NCBI GenBank assembly: GCA_002085465.1 | Contig: NBML01000019.1 | Span: forward strand, 1 to 17,670 | DNA: 17,670 bases | Reading direction: 5' to 3' | DNA from: Desulfobacteraceae bacterium 4572_89 | GTDB lineage: Bacteria > Desulfobacterota > Desulfobacteria > Desulfobacterales > Desulfobacteraceae | Shown here: piece after piece, positions 1-7,721 of the stretch | Position numbering within the stretch: position 1 is the stretch's first letter | Layout of the letters: every line of letters starts with the position of its first letter | Made by a program: the position numbers and the translations under genes | The notes under the pieces: generated by a model | What the model was told of the DNA's origin: nothing | The model's database searches: none | What the model saw: the letters and a program-made list of their open reading frames with translations, nothing else

Positions 1-2
1 AT

Positions 3-149
3 CCTGACATGGTGATCTGGCCCGAGGAAAAAATTTCATGGACCAATGCCGTGGCCCTCATGGCCGCAGACTCCCTGTATCATATTACCCCGGCATCCTC
101 CATGTTTGATCATTCTGCCTGGCAGGGACATTTATACCTGGAATTATAA
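3..149 (+). CDS. 3' end of an unrecognised protein (partial)
   Basis: An open frame enters from the left edge and gives 48 codons before a TAA at 147-149. The peptide starts PDMVIWPEEK and ends GHLYLEL. It is well mixed in composition and has no repeats or membrane segment. I do not recognise the family from this fragment. The next gene begins 2 nt after the stop, so the two are very probably co-transcribed and translationally coupled. Only the extreme C-terminus is visible, so no function is proposed. Confidence 0.55.
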   Translation, partial: PDMVIWPEEKISWTNAVALMAADSLYHITPASSMFDHSAWQGHLYLEL

Positions 150-151
150 TA

Positions 152-874
152 TTGATAAAAGACAATAGGCCCTATTATATTAAGAAAGCCTGGTACAGGC
201 TCCAGAATTTATATGTCCGCCATCACTTCGTCCCCCAACTGGAGTCCCTGGGTCCCAACTCCTTTATCGTCAAACCCTGGCATATTGAGTTGTTTGGCAG
301 CCCAATACGAATCGGCAGCCATATTACTCTTTTGGGGTGTTCAGATAAAAAAACAAGGCTGACTGTGTGGTCAGGCAACCCGGATATTAACGGCATTACC
401 ATTGGGGACCATGTGTTGGTTTCTCCCGGAGTACGCATCTCTGCCGCCAATAGCATCAGGATTTCCGATTCATGCATGCTGGCCAGTCATGCCTATATTA
501 CAGATTCAGACTGGCATGGTATCTATGACAGATCCCTTCCACCCAAAGGGGTTAGCAGGGTTGTGCTTGAGGAAAATGTATGGGTCGGGGACAGTGCCAT
601 TGTGTGTAAGGGAGTCACCATTGGAAAGAACAGTATCATTGGTGCAGGCGCAGTGGTTACCTCTGATATCCCTGCCAATGTGATTGCTGCTGGTAATCCT
701 GCAAAAGTGATTCGTGATCTGGACCCTGAAAGGGAGATCATAACCCGCAAAGACCGCTACTCAGATACAGAGAAAATGACCCAGATGCTGGAATCATCTG
801 AAAAAAAGTTCCTGCACGGCAATACTTTTTGGGGGTGGATCAGAGCCAGTTTGTTTCCTGAAAAGAAAAAATAA
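152..874 (+). CDS. Hexapeptide-repeat (left-handed beta-helix) acyltransferase, XAT/WcaF-like
   Basis: This 240-residue protein is probably an O-acetyl- or acyltransferase that modifies a sugar or surface polysaccharide. Residues about 75-180 carry the imperfect [IV]-G-x4 turns of a left-handed beta-helix (VWVGDSAIVCKGVTIGKNSI, then GAGAVVTSDIPAN). The end AAGNPAKVIRDL is the usual closing segment of this family. The candidate catalytic histidine is H122 in the motif DSDWHG. The acyl donor and acceptor cannot be read from the sequence. The start is a TTG 2 nt after the upstream stop. No ATG or GTG lies between the in-frame stop at 107-109 and this TTG, and the ribosome binding site is weak, so translation probably depends on coupling. 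The C-terminal ~50 residues are charged and lie outside the repeat. Confidence 0.85.
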   Translation: MIKDNRPYYIKKAWYRLQNLYVRHHFVPQLESLGPNSFIVKPWHIELFGSPIRIGSHITLLGCSDKKTRLTVWSGNPDINGITIGDHVLVSPGVRISAANSIRISDSCMLASHAYITDSDWHGIYDRSLPPKGVSRVVLEENVWVGDSAIVCKGVTIGKNSIIGAGAVVTSDIPANVIAAGNPAKVIRDLDPEREIITRKDRYSDTEKMTQMLESSEKKFLHGNTFWGWIRASLFPEKKK

Positions 875-900
875 TTTGCTTTTTAATCCAAATAGTATAG

Positions 901-955
901 GAATTTGCATTTAGCCGTTAGCTGAAAGCCGTGCGATAGCGCACTAATTCAAGCC
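901..955. repeat. Dispersed palindromic repeat, copy 1
   Basis: The short gap between two convergent genes contains AATTTGCATTTAGCCGTTAGC (902-922 region) followed by a hairpin, GTGCG (931-935), loop ATAG, CGCAC (940-944), then CTAATTCAA. The left and right parts recur in the same order at 11373-11456. The hairpin has no T-run on either side, so it is not a classical terminator, although it could stop or stabilise both convergent transcripts. The right end overlaps the last codons of the histidine kinase. Confidence 0.5.
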
Positions 956-3285
956 AGGTGTTCCAGTGATGTGGAAAGCTGTGCAAGGCAGAGATTGATG
1001 TTTTCAACATCAAAGGATTGGGTATGCTGGAATAATTCCCTGCCAAATGCTTCAAACTCCATGATCTGGAAGTCGCTGCCCATTTTTATGATTGTTTTTG
1101 CCAGTTCCTGGATATCATTTATTTTCATTCCTTCCTGTAGCTCCGGCAAAAGGGGCAGGATACTATTCTGTAAACTGGTTTTAACTTCATAGTTACTGTT
1201 GATATGCTCCATTGTTTTGTTTAGCAGGTAATGACCGGATTCTTGATCATCCCATACAAGTGTTTTCTCTTTGGGAGATTCATTTTTCTCCATAAAGTCT
1301 TCTAGTACCCTGCCGGGTTCTTTTTTGCTGATCTCAATATCAGGCAGAAAAATTTCAAAGAGGGTCCCTTTTTCAAGTGCGCTGGTCACAAAGATGCTTC
1401 CTTTCATGAGTTTTACCAGGCTCTTACAAATTGAAAGCCCAAGACCTGTGCCGCCGAATTTCCGGCTTGTGCCTGAGGATTCCTGCTGAAAGGATTCAAA
1501 AATGATATCTGTTTTATCCTGTGGAATACCTATACCGGTGTCTTCTACCTGGATGACAAGGTCAATAAAACCCTCAGTATGGTAAAGTGGTGTTTTGGTT
1601 TTTGCAGTCAGCCGGATTTCTCCTGCAGGGGTAAATTTTATTGCATTGTCAATGAGATTTGTTAATACCTGGCGAAATCTCATATCGTCCAAAAAGAGAA
1701 ATTCTGGAATCTTGTTGTCAATTTCATATATAAACTCCAGGGATTTTTCTTTTATCCTGGCCTTAAACATGCGATGGGTTTCGTCAAAGAGAACTTCCAA
1801 TGAAACAGGAACCTTATGGATTGTAAGCTTTCCTGCCTCCATTTTTGACAGATCAAGAATGTCATTGATCAGCTTCAGCAGATTTTTTCCGGATGTGGTA
1901 ATGGCCTTGATATAACTGGACTGCTGCTTTTCCGTTGTCATCTTGGATAAAAGCTCACTAAATCCCAGGACAGAATTTAGCGGAGTTTTGATTTCATGGG
2001 TGACATTGGCCAGAAATTCACCTTTGGCCTGGTTTGCCTTTTTCAATTCTTTCTCTTTTTGTTTCCGTATCAAGATCTCCTTGTTCAGGGTTCTGTTCAA
2101 ATTGAGAAGCTCCCTTGTCCTTATTTCTACCCTGGTTTCAAGCTCCTGGTGGGATTCCTTAAGAGCATTTTCAGCAAGTTTTCTTTTGCTGATATCACGG
2201 GAGTTGATTACCATACCGTTGATGGCGGGATGTTTCAGAAGATTTCGACTTATGGATTCCATTGTACACCAATATCCCTCCTTATGCCTGGAACGGTGTT
2301 CAAAGAATCGCGCTTTAACAAGGGATTGAGTTCTGAGAGTATATTGTTTTAAAGTTGCCTCTTTGTCTTCCGGATGAATGAGATCAAAGTAATTGGTTCC
2401 CACCAGCTCTTTGGGAGAATATCCCAGTACCCTTTGTGTGGAGGGGCTGGCATAGATGAAATTTGCATGGGCATCCGAAATCCATATCAGATCATTGGCA
2501 TTTTCAATGAGGGCGCGAAAGTGTTCTTCACTGTACCGCAGGGCTGTAAGTGTTTTTTGCAGGCGCAAAGCCATATTATTAAATTCTTTTGCCAAATTAC
2601 CTACTTCATCATTGGTATGTACTGCTATCCTGGTTTCCAGATTTCCTTTTCCAATCTTTTCAGCTCCCTGTACCAGTTCATGAAGAGGGCGTATCAATCG
2701 TCGAGTAAAAAACATCAGAGCCAGGGAAATTATAACCGAGGCAAGAATACCAAGGGAATATAGCAAGGGCTTCATACGTTCGGTTACCCCGTATACCTCT
2801 TCCATGGGGTCTACAGCCAGGATAAACCATTCCCACTCTTTAAAATATCCAAATCGGGCAAGGCTTGGCTTTTCATCCATATGCAGCACCAGTCGTTCTT
2901 TTCCTGAATTCATATCATTGAACCATTTTTCCGAATAAACATTTTTGCCGATCATTTCCTTGGAAGGATGAAATATAATAATGCCGTTTATGTCCACAGC
3001 AAAAATATATCCCTGCTCCCCAACTCCAATGCCGGCGCTTTGGGCTGCTGCATCCAGTTTTGCCTTTGCAATGCTTGCGGGGATTTTTTCCAGTCCATAT
3101 TCCTGGAGCATCTTATTCTGGTTCCTGGCAAAGTCCATGGCCTCGAACAATCGGGTGTCCAGCCAGGTTTCACCAAGCTCAACCAGGGCTTTTTTTGAAA
3201 AATAATAGGTGGTCCCAACTGTTGTGAAAAGGAAGAAAACCACCAAAGGCAATGTTGTCAGCAGTATTTTTGAAGAAATTTTCAT
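949..3285 (-). CDS. Membrane-bound sensor histidine kinase (Cache-HAMP-PAS-HisKA-HATPase_c)
   Basis: This 778-residue kinase should sense a ligand outside the inner membrane and phosphorylate a response regulator. Residues 8-29 form TM1. About 35-170 resemble a single Cache sensor domain (GEQGYIFAVDINGIIIFHPS). About 174-194 form TM2, followed by HAMP to ~250, a PAS domain at ~255-365 and a coiled linker. HisKA contains the phospho-acceptor H430 in NVTHEIKTPLN. The ATPase domain has an N-box (NLIDNAIKF, ~543-551), G1 DTGIG (582-586) and G2 GTGLGLS (612-618). The last ~110 residues form a helical tail without a receiver domain. I chose the ATG at 3285 because it places TM1 directly at the N-terminus. 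A TTG at 3345 would add 20 unlikely residues. No response regulator is adjacent, so the kinase is an orphan in this window. Confidence 0.93.
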   Translation of the reverse strand: MKISSKILLTTLPLVVFFLFTTVGTTYYFSKKALVELGETWLDTRLFEAMDFARNQNKMLQEYGLEKIPASIAKAKLDAAAQSAGIGVGEQGYIFAVDINGIIIFHPSKEMIGKNVYSEKWFNDMNSGKERLVLHMDEKPSLARFGYFKEWEWFILAVDPMEEVYGVTERMKPLLYSLGILASVIISLALMFFTRRLIRPLHELVQGAEKIGKGNLETRIAVHTNDEVGNLAKEFNNMALRLQKTLTALRYSEEHFRALIENANDLIWISDAHANFIYASPSTQRVLGYSPKELVGTNYFDLIHPEDKEATLKQYTLRTQSLVKARFFEHRSRHKEGYWCTMESISRNLLKHPAINGMVINSRDISKRKLAENALKESHQELETRVEIRTRELLNLNRTLNKEILIRKQKEKELKKANQAKGEFLANVTHEIKTPLNSVLGFSELLSKMTTEKQQSSYIKAITTSGKNLLKLINDILDLSKMEAGKLTIHKVPVSLEVLFDETHRMFKARIKEKSLEFIYEIDNKIPEFLFLDDMRFRQVLTNLIDNAIKFTPAGEIRLTAKTKTPLYHTEGFIDLVIQVEDTGIGIPQDKTDIIFESFQQESSGTSRKFGGTGLGLSICKSLVKLMKGSIFVTSALEKGTLFEIFLPDIEISKKEPGRVLEDFMEKNESPKEKTLVWDDQESGHYLLNKTMEHINSNYEVKTSLQNSILPLLPELQEGMKINDIQELAKTIIKMGSDFQIMEFEAFGRELFQHTQSFDVENINLCLAQLSTSLEHLA

Positions 3286-3292
3286 GAAAAAT

Positions 3293-3320
3293 ATTATACA
3301 TGAATAATGATTAAATGCAA
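3293..3320 (-). promoter_or_regulatory. Candidate promoter of the histidine kinase (near-leaderless)
   Basis: On the minus strand TTGCAT (3320-3315), a 16-nt spacer and a perfect TATAAT (3298-3293) lie just upstream of the chosen ATG. Only 7 nt separate the -10 box from the ATG, so transcription would start at or next to the start codon. There is no Shine-Dalgarno sequence, which fits a leaderless message. In AT-rich DNA this could be chance. Confidence 0.3.
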
Positions 3321-3386
3321 AATTATAGGCCTGATGGTTTGTCAAAGCATGGATTTGTGGTTACATTAATTTTATAAAAGGAAACT

Positions 3387-3413
3387 ATGAACAGTCCAGA
3401 GAGCTTGTTTTGA
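3387..3413 (+). CDS. Possible 8-codon leader peptide upstream of copA
   Basis: An ATG preceded at good spacing by AAAAGGA starts the short frame MNSPESLF and ends with TGA at 3411-3413, 52 nt before copA. It lies in the only untranslated stretch between the divergent kinase and copA. It could be an upstream frame that modulates copA translation. The only support is the ribosome binding site and the position, and no attenuator hairpin is evident. Confidence 0.15.
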   Translation: MNSPESLF

Positions 3414-3465
3414 ATCAATGAATTAGAATCCAGGGAAATGAGCAGATTCCCCAGGGAGTTTCACA

Positions 3466-5730
3466 ATGGAAGAACAGACAATAATCCTGCCGGTCACCGG
3501 TATGAGCTGTGCCAATTGCGCGGCCAATATAGAAAGAACTCTGAACCAGGACACTCCAGGGGTGATAAAGGCCAATGTCAATTTTGCATCGGAGCGTTTA
3601 TCTGTTTCCTTTCGGCCGTCTGCTATTACCATGGAAGAAATTGTATCCCGGATTAAGGATCTGGGGTTTAATTTGATCCTGGCAGAGAAAGGAATGGATG
3701 AGGTAGATGTGGAAGAAATCGCAAGGAACAGGGAGATCCATGATCAGACAAAAAAATTTATTGTTGGAGCATGTTTTGCCCTGCCTCTGTTTTTATTGAG
3801 CATGGCCAGGGATTTCAGCCTGGTTGGAGCCTGGAGCCATGGCGCATGGGTAAACTGGTTCTTTTTTTTCCTTGCCACTCCAGTACAGTTTTATACAGGA
3901 TGGGATTATTATACAGGTGCCTGTAAAAATTTGAAAAACAAAACTGCCAACATGGATGTGCTCATTGCTCTGGGATCATCCGTGGCCTATGTTTATTCCC
4001 TGGCCATTTTATTGTTTTCAGGCCTTGGCCACCATGTGTATTTTGAAACATCTGCCGTGATCATAACTTTGATAAAATTTGGCAAGTTATTGGAGGCCCG
4101 GACCAAGGGAAAGACTGGCGGGGCCATTAAAAAGCTCATGGGACTGGTGCCCAAAACTGCCACAAAACTTGTTAATGGCTCTGAGACACAGGTCCCCATT
4201 ACCAGTGTCAGCACAGGGGATATAATACTGATCCGCCCTGGAGAAAGGATCCCGGTGGATGGGGTGGTAACAAAAGGCAGGTCAGCCGTGGATGAATCCA
4301 TGCTCAGCGGTGAGCCCATTCCAGTGGATAAAAAAACAGGGGATATGGTGACTGGGGGCACGGTGAACAAGGATGGTCTTTTACAGTTTGAGACCACCCG
4401 GGTAGGTAAAGACACGGCCCTGGCTCAGATTATACGAATGGTCCAGGAAGCCCAGGGCAGTAAAGCCCCGATCCAGGCCCTGGCAGATCAAGTGGCAGCA
4501 GTTTTTGTGCCGGCAGTTATATTGATAGCTTTGATTACATTTGGTATCTGGTGGGGGGTAACCAATGAGTTTGTCCCATCCATGATTCGCATGGTTGCAG
4601 TTTTGGTTATTGCCTGCCCCTGTGCCCTTGGCCTTGCAACCCCTACGGCTATCATGGCCGGAACCGGCAAAGGTGCTGAGAACGGTATCCTGTTCAAGCG
4701 CAGCCAGGCACTTGAGCTGGCGGCAAAACTGAACACCATTGTGCTGGATAAAACCGGCACTATCACAATTGGCAGACCCACGGTTGTGGACCTGGTGCCT
4801 GATGAAACCAGCGGATTAACAGAAAATGATCTGCTGGTTTTGGCAGCTTCCCTGGAAAAAGGATCTGAACATCCCATTGGAAAGTCCATTGTAGCCTATG
4901 CCCTGGAAAAAGGTGCTGTGTTGAGTGATCCTGAAGATTTTAAAGCCCACAGCGGATTCGGTGTTGAGGGGAAGGTCCAGGGAATGGAACTGAGGCTGGG
5001 CAAGCCAGGATGGTTTGCTGATTTGCTTCTTGAAAATATTTTCCAGCAGATTCTAAAATTGCAGGATCAGGGCAAAACCGTTATGGTGCTGTCCGGAGAA
5101 CAAGGCGTGCTTGGTATTTTGTCTGTATCAGATGTGCTGAAACCAGATTCAAAACAGGCCATTTCTTCTCTCCGTGAAGAGGGCCTCAAGGTTGTCATGC
5201 TCACGGGAGATAATCTTGCCACTGCCAAGGCAATTGGAGAGGAAGTGGGGGTGGATGATATTGAAGCAGATGTCAGGCCGGAAGAAAAATCCGGCAAGAT
5301 CCAGGAGCTTCAGACCCATAACTCCCTGATCGGCATGGTGGGAGACGGGATTAATGATGCACCTGCCCTAGCCCGGGCTGATATAGGGTTTGCCATTGGC
5401 ACGGGAACGGATGTGGCCATTGAAACCGGGGATGTCATCCTTTCCAGCGGCAGACTAACGGGTATCCCTTTAGCTATCCATATCAGCCGGCGAACTATTA
5501 ATACCATACGCCAGAATCTCTTTCTGGCATTTGTTTATAATATTGTTTTAATTCCTGTGGCTGCCGGAGTCCTTGCACCCTTTGACATGTTCCCGGATTT
5601 TCTGCGCCAGCTGCATCCCATCCTGGCCGCCCTTGCAATGGCAGTATCCAGCATATCTGTTGTGACCAATAGTCTCAGGCTTTACAGGGCTGATTTCAGC
5701 CGGCCACCCAATAGTGATGTCTCTCCATAG
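3466..5730 (+). CDS. copA: Copper-exporting P1B-type ATPase CopA
   Basis: This 754-residue inner-membrane pump exports Cu(I) from the cytoplasm at the expense of ATP. One N-terminal heavy-metal-associated domain has the metal site GMSCANC (C15, C18). The transport site in the membrane is C384-P-C386. The actuator loop has SGEP (281-284). The phosphorylated aspartate is D428 in DKTGT, the nucleotide-binding motif is SEHPIG (467-472), and the hinge is GDGIND (626-631). TM7 contains Y691-N692 and TM8 has M725-x2-S728, the signature of the Cu(I) subgroup P1B-1 rather than Zn/Cd pumps. Length is normal for a single-HMA CopA. The ATG has a good upstream AGGGAG. No CopZ chaperone or copper regulator is adjacent, and I saw no CueR/CsoR-like operator in the 180-nt divergent gap. 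Confidence 0.96.
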   Translation: MEEQTIILPVTGMSCANCAANIERTLNQDTPGVIKANVNFASERLSVSFRPSAITMEEIVSRIKDLGFNLILAEKGMDEVDVEEIARNREIHDQTKKFIVGACFALPLFLLSMARDFSLVGAWSHGAWVNWFFFFLATPVQFYTGWDYYTGACKNLKNKTANMDVLIALGSSVAYVYSLAILLFSGLGHHVYFETSAVIITLIKFGKLLEARTKGKTGGAIKKLMGLVPKTATKLVNGSETQVPITSVSTGDIILIRPGERIPVDGVVTKGRSAVDESMLSGEPIPVDKKTGDMVTGGTVNKDGLLQFETTRVGKDTALAQIIRMVQEAQGSKAPIQALADQVAAVFVPAVILIALITFGIWWGVTNEFVPSMIRMVAVLVIACPCALGLATPTAIMAGTGKGAENGILFKRSQALELAAKLNTIVLDKTGTITIGRPTVVDLVPDETSGLTENDLLVLAASLEKGSEHPIGKSIVAYALEKGAVLSDPEDFKAHSGFGVEGKVQGMELRLGKPGWFADLLLENIFQQILKLQDQGKTVMVLSGEQGVLGILSVSDVLKPDSKQAISSLREEGLKVVMLTGDNLATAKAIGEEVGVDDIEADVRPEEKSGKIQELQTHNSLIGMVGDGINDAPALARADIGFAIGTGTDVAIETGDVILSSGRLTGIPLAIHISRRTINTIRQNLFLAFVYNIVLIPVAAGVLAPFDMFPDFLRQLHPILAALAMAVSSISVVTNSLRLYRADFSRPPNSDVSP

Positions 5731-5815
5731 AATTTTTTTTACAAAGGGGATGTCCCTCTGATATTACTTTAGTAATCAAAATTCATTAATAATTGCAGCC
5801 AGATAGCATTCATGA

Positions 5816-7704
5816 TTGAATGATATCCAGGCCAGACCACTACTCTTTGTTTTCGGAAACAAGGCTATTTTTTTTTACTCAGGCCATGGAAACGAGTTTG
5901 CACACATTTTATTTGCCCTAGTGCCAGTTCTTGAGATCCGGGGTGCTGTCGGCAGAGGCAGCGTCAATCATAATGAGGATGTGGAAAAAATTATCAGAGC
6001 ATTGACCTACGCTGGGTTGCTTGAACCTGACACACCAGCAAATGATTTCAATGCACTCTACCAGGCCATTGAAACCTATCAACGAAGGCTTGGCTCAAAC
6101 AGCCCTGACGGTCGTGTAGATCCCAAGGGACGTACTATTCGCGCCCTACGCTTCGAGATCACTGATAAACTTGTTGTCTATCTTCACAAACACAGGCAGC
6201 ATGGTGATGAATCCAATCCTGGTGATTATTCCTTAAGCAATTGTGTTGTTTTTAATGCGCCTGCTCAACCAGGTGTTTATACCATTGGGTACCAGAGGTT
6301 TCCTTTTATCACCGAGTACCCTTTAACAATTGATAAGGCTAATGAACTTAAGGGTAAACACGGGGAATATGTCAGGAAGATTTTACGATCAGAAAGATAT
6401 CGCCGCTGGGATCAACTGGCAAACTTTAGGGTTACATCAGCCCAGGAGCCAAAGGCAATAAAAAGAAATCTTGCCACCTATTTGCGAATTAACGATAAAT
6501 TTCCTGGAGTAGTGGGGAATATACGCCCGGGGAATTCAACAATACCTATTACATTCGGCTGGCACACAAAACCTGGTTTTGATGACACCGAATTCAGGTA
6601 CCGTCTTTATCCGGATCAACCAAAGTTTTCAAACTGGAGCAACCGGAAGGCCATGGATTATTTTTTCATTGGCCGGGGCTCCCATTCCTTTGAAGTACAA
6701 ACCCGCTATCCCGACGGAAGAGGGCAGTATATTGTTTTGCCTGTCGCAGATTATAGTTTCTTTCTTGAACAGCCTTTTATTTCAAAACCTGTTATTTATA
6801 AGGCAAGCGGGGATCTCATTGATGGGGATCTCATTGATAGTGTTGAAGAGATGCCGGATTTAAAAAATCTCTATGCCAGGAGCAAAGCCCTGCTCATTGG
6901 TATCAGCGAATTTGAGAAAATGAATTTATTACCCTATGTCAATAAAGATATTCAGAAAATAGAGGGTATTCTCCAAAAGCACGGGTTTCAAATCACTACA
7001 ATTTTAGGTAAAAAGACCAGGGATCAAGTCATCACGGCAATGGAGGATTTTCTTGCCGGCCTGGAATCCAATGACAGGGTTATTATTTATTTTTCCACCC
7101 ATGGGTTCCAGGACAAAATCGTTAAGAGTAAAGCCTATATTGCGCCTTATAACTGTGATCCTGACAGGCCCGGTATAAATTGTATTGAACTGGGAGATTT
7201 AGAAAGGCGTATGGAAACAGCACTGGCTAAGTCAGTCAAACATCTTCTTGTGGTGCTTGATGCCTGTTCTTCCGGCCTTGGAGTCGTTGCCAAGAGCCCG
7301 GAATACAAAGAACTGACCATTGCTACTGAACCTGGTGCTCACATGATTACAGCAGGAATGGTTAACTAGAAAGCTGAAATGGACAATGTGGAACAGATCA
7401 GCACCTTTACCCGTTATTTGGCAGAGGGGCTTGATGGGGCAGCAGATTACACGGACGATCAGGTTGTATCCCTTACAGAATTGCTATTGTATGTCAGGTA
7501 TGAGGTAGCCCGGAAAACCCATGGTACACAGACACCCATGATAGGTCGGCTGGACGGAAGCGGAGAGATGATATTTCAATTTCACATGATGCAGCTGTTG
7601 CCGATTCCATTGCAGCCAGAATGGCTGGAGCAATCACCAAAGCCTCGGCAGGGGAGGTAATTGAAAACTGGGGTATTTACCGTCTGAGTTACCAGGTTGA
7701 GTAA
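5816..7704 (+). pseudogene. Caspase-like (peptidase C14) protein gene with PG-binding-like module, interrupted by amber codon and frameshift
   Basis: The first open segment (to TAG at 7367-7369) encodes 517 residues. About 40-112 resemble a peptidoglycan-binding-like repeat (AVGRGSVNHNEDVEKIIRAL, then PDGRVDPKGRTIRAL). About 245-305 resemble a Y_Y_Y/Ig-like beta domain (EFRYRLYPDQ, SHSFEVQTRYPDG). From ~355 comes a caspase fold with the catalytic His429 in YFSTHGF and Cys484 in VVLDACSSG. The TAG interrupts the fold in the same frame. Immediately after it the normal end of the fold resumes (FTRYLAEGLDGAADYTDD, VARKTHGTQTPMIGRLDGSG), ending in that frame at 7660. Between about 7561 and 7588 reading probably shifts into another frame that stays protein-like (DAAVADSIAARMAGAI through IYRLSYQVE) and stops at TAA 7702-7704. 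The start is uncertain: TTG 5816, or GTG 5921, which gives MPVLEIRGAVGRGS directly before the first domain. Neither has a clear ribosome binding site, and no signal peptide is visible. Sequencing error is the main alternative to decay. Confidence 0.75.
6809..6838 (+). repeat. 15-bp perfect tandem duplication inside the caspase gene
   Basis: GGGGATCTCATTGAT occurs twice back to back (6809-6823, 6824-6838). It is in frame and duplicates GDLID in the linker between the beta domain and the caspase domain. It is consistent with replication slippage. Confidence 0.9.
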
Positions 7705-7721
7705 TAAAAAACGTCTTGGAT

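Noticed and set aside
5726..5775. Terminator after copA (T-run 5733-5740, GGGGATGTCCCTC nearby)
   Set aside because: The T-run precedes the weak stem and no good hairpin lies before it.
7367..7369. TAG read as pyrrolysine
   Set aside because: Known pyrrolysine proteins are mostly methylamine methyltransferases. A Gln codon mutated to TAG plus a nearby frameshift is simpler.
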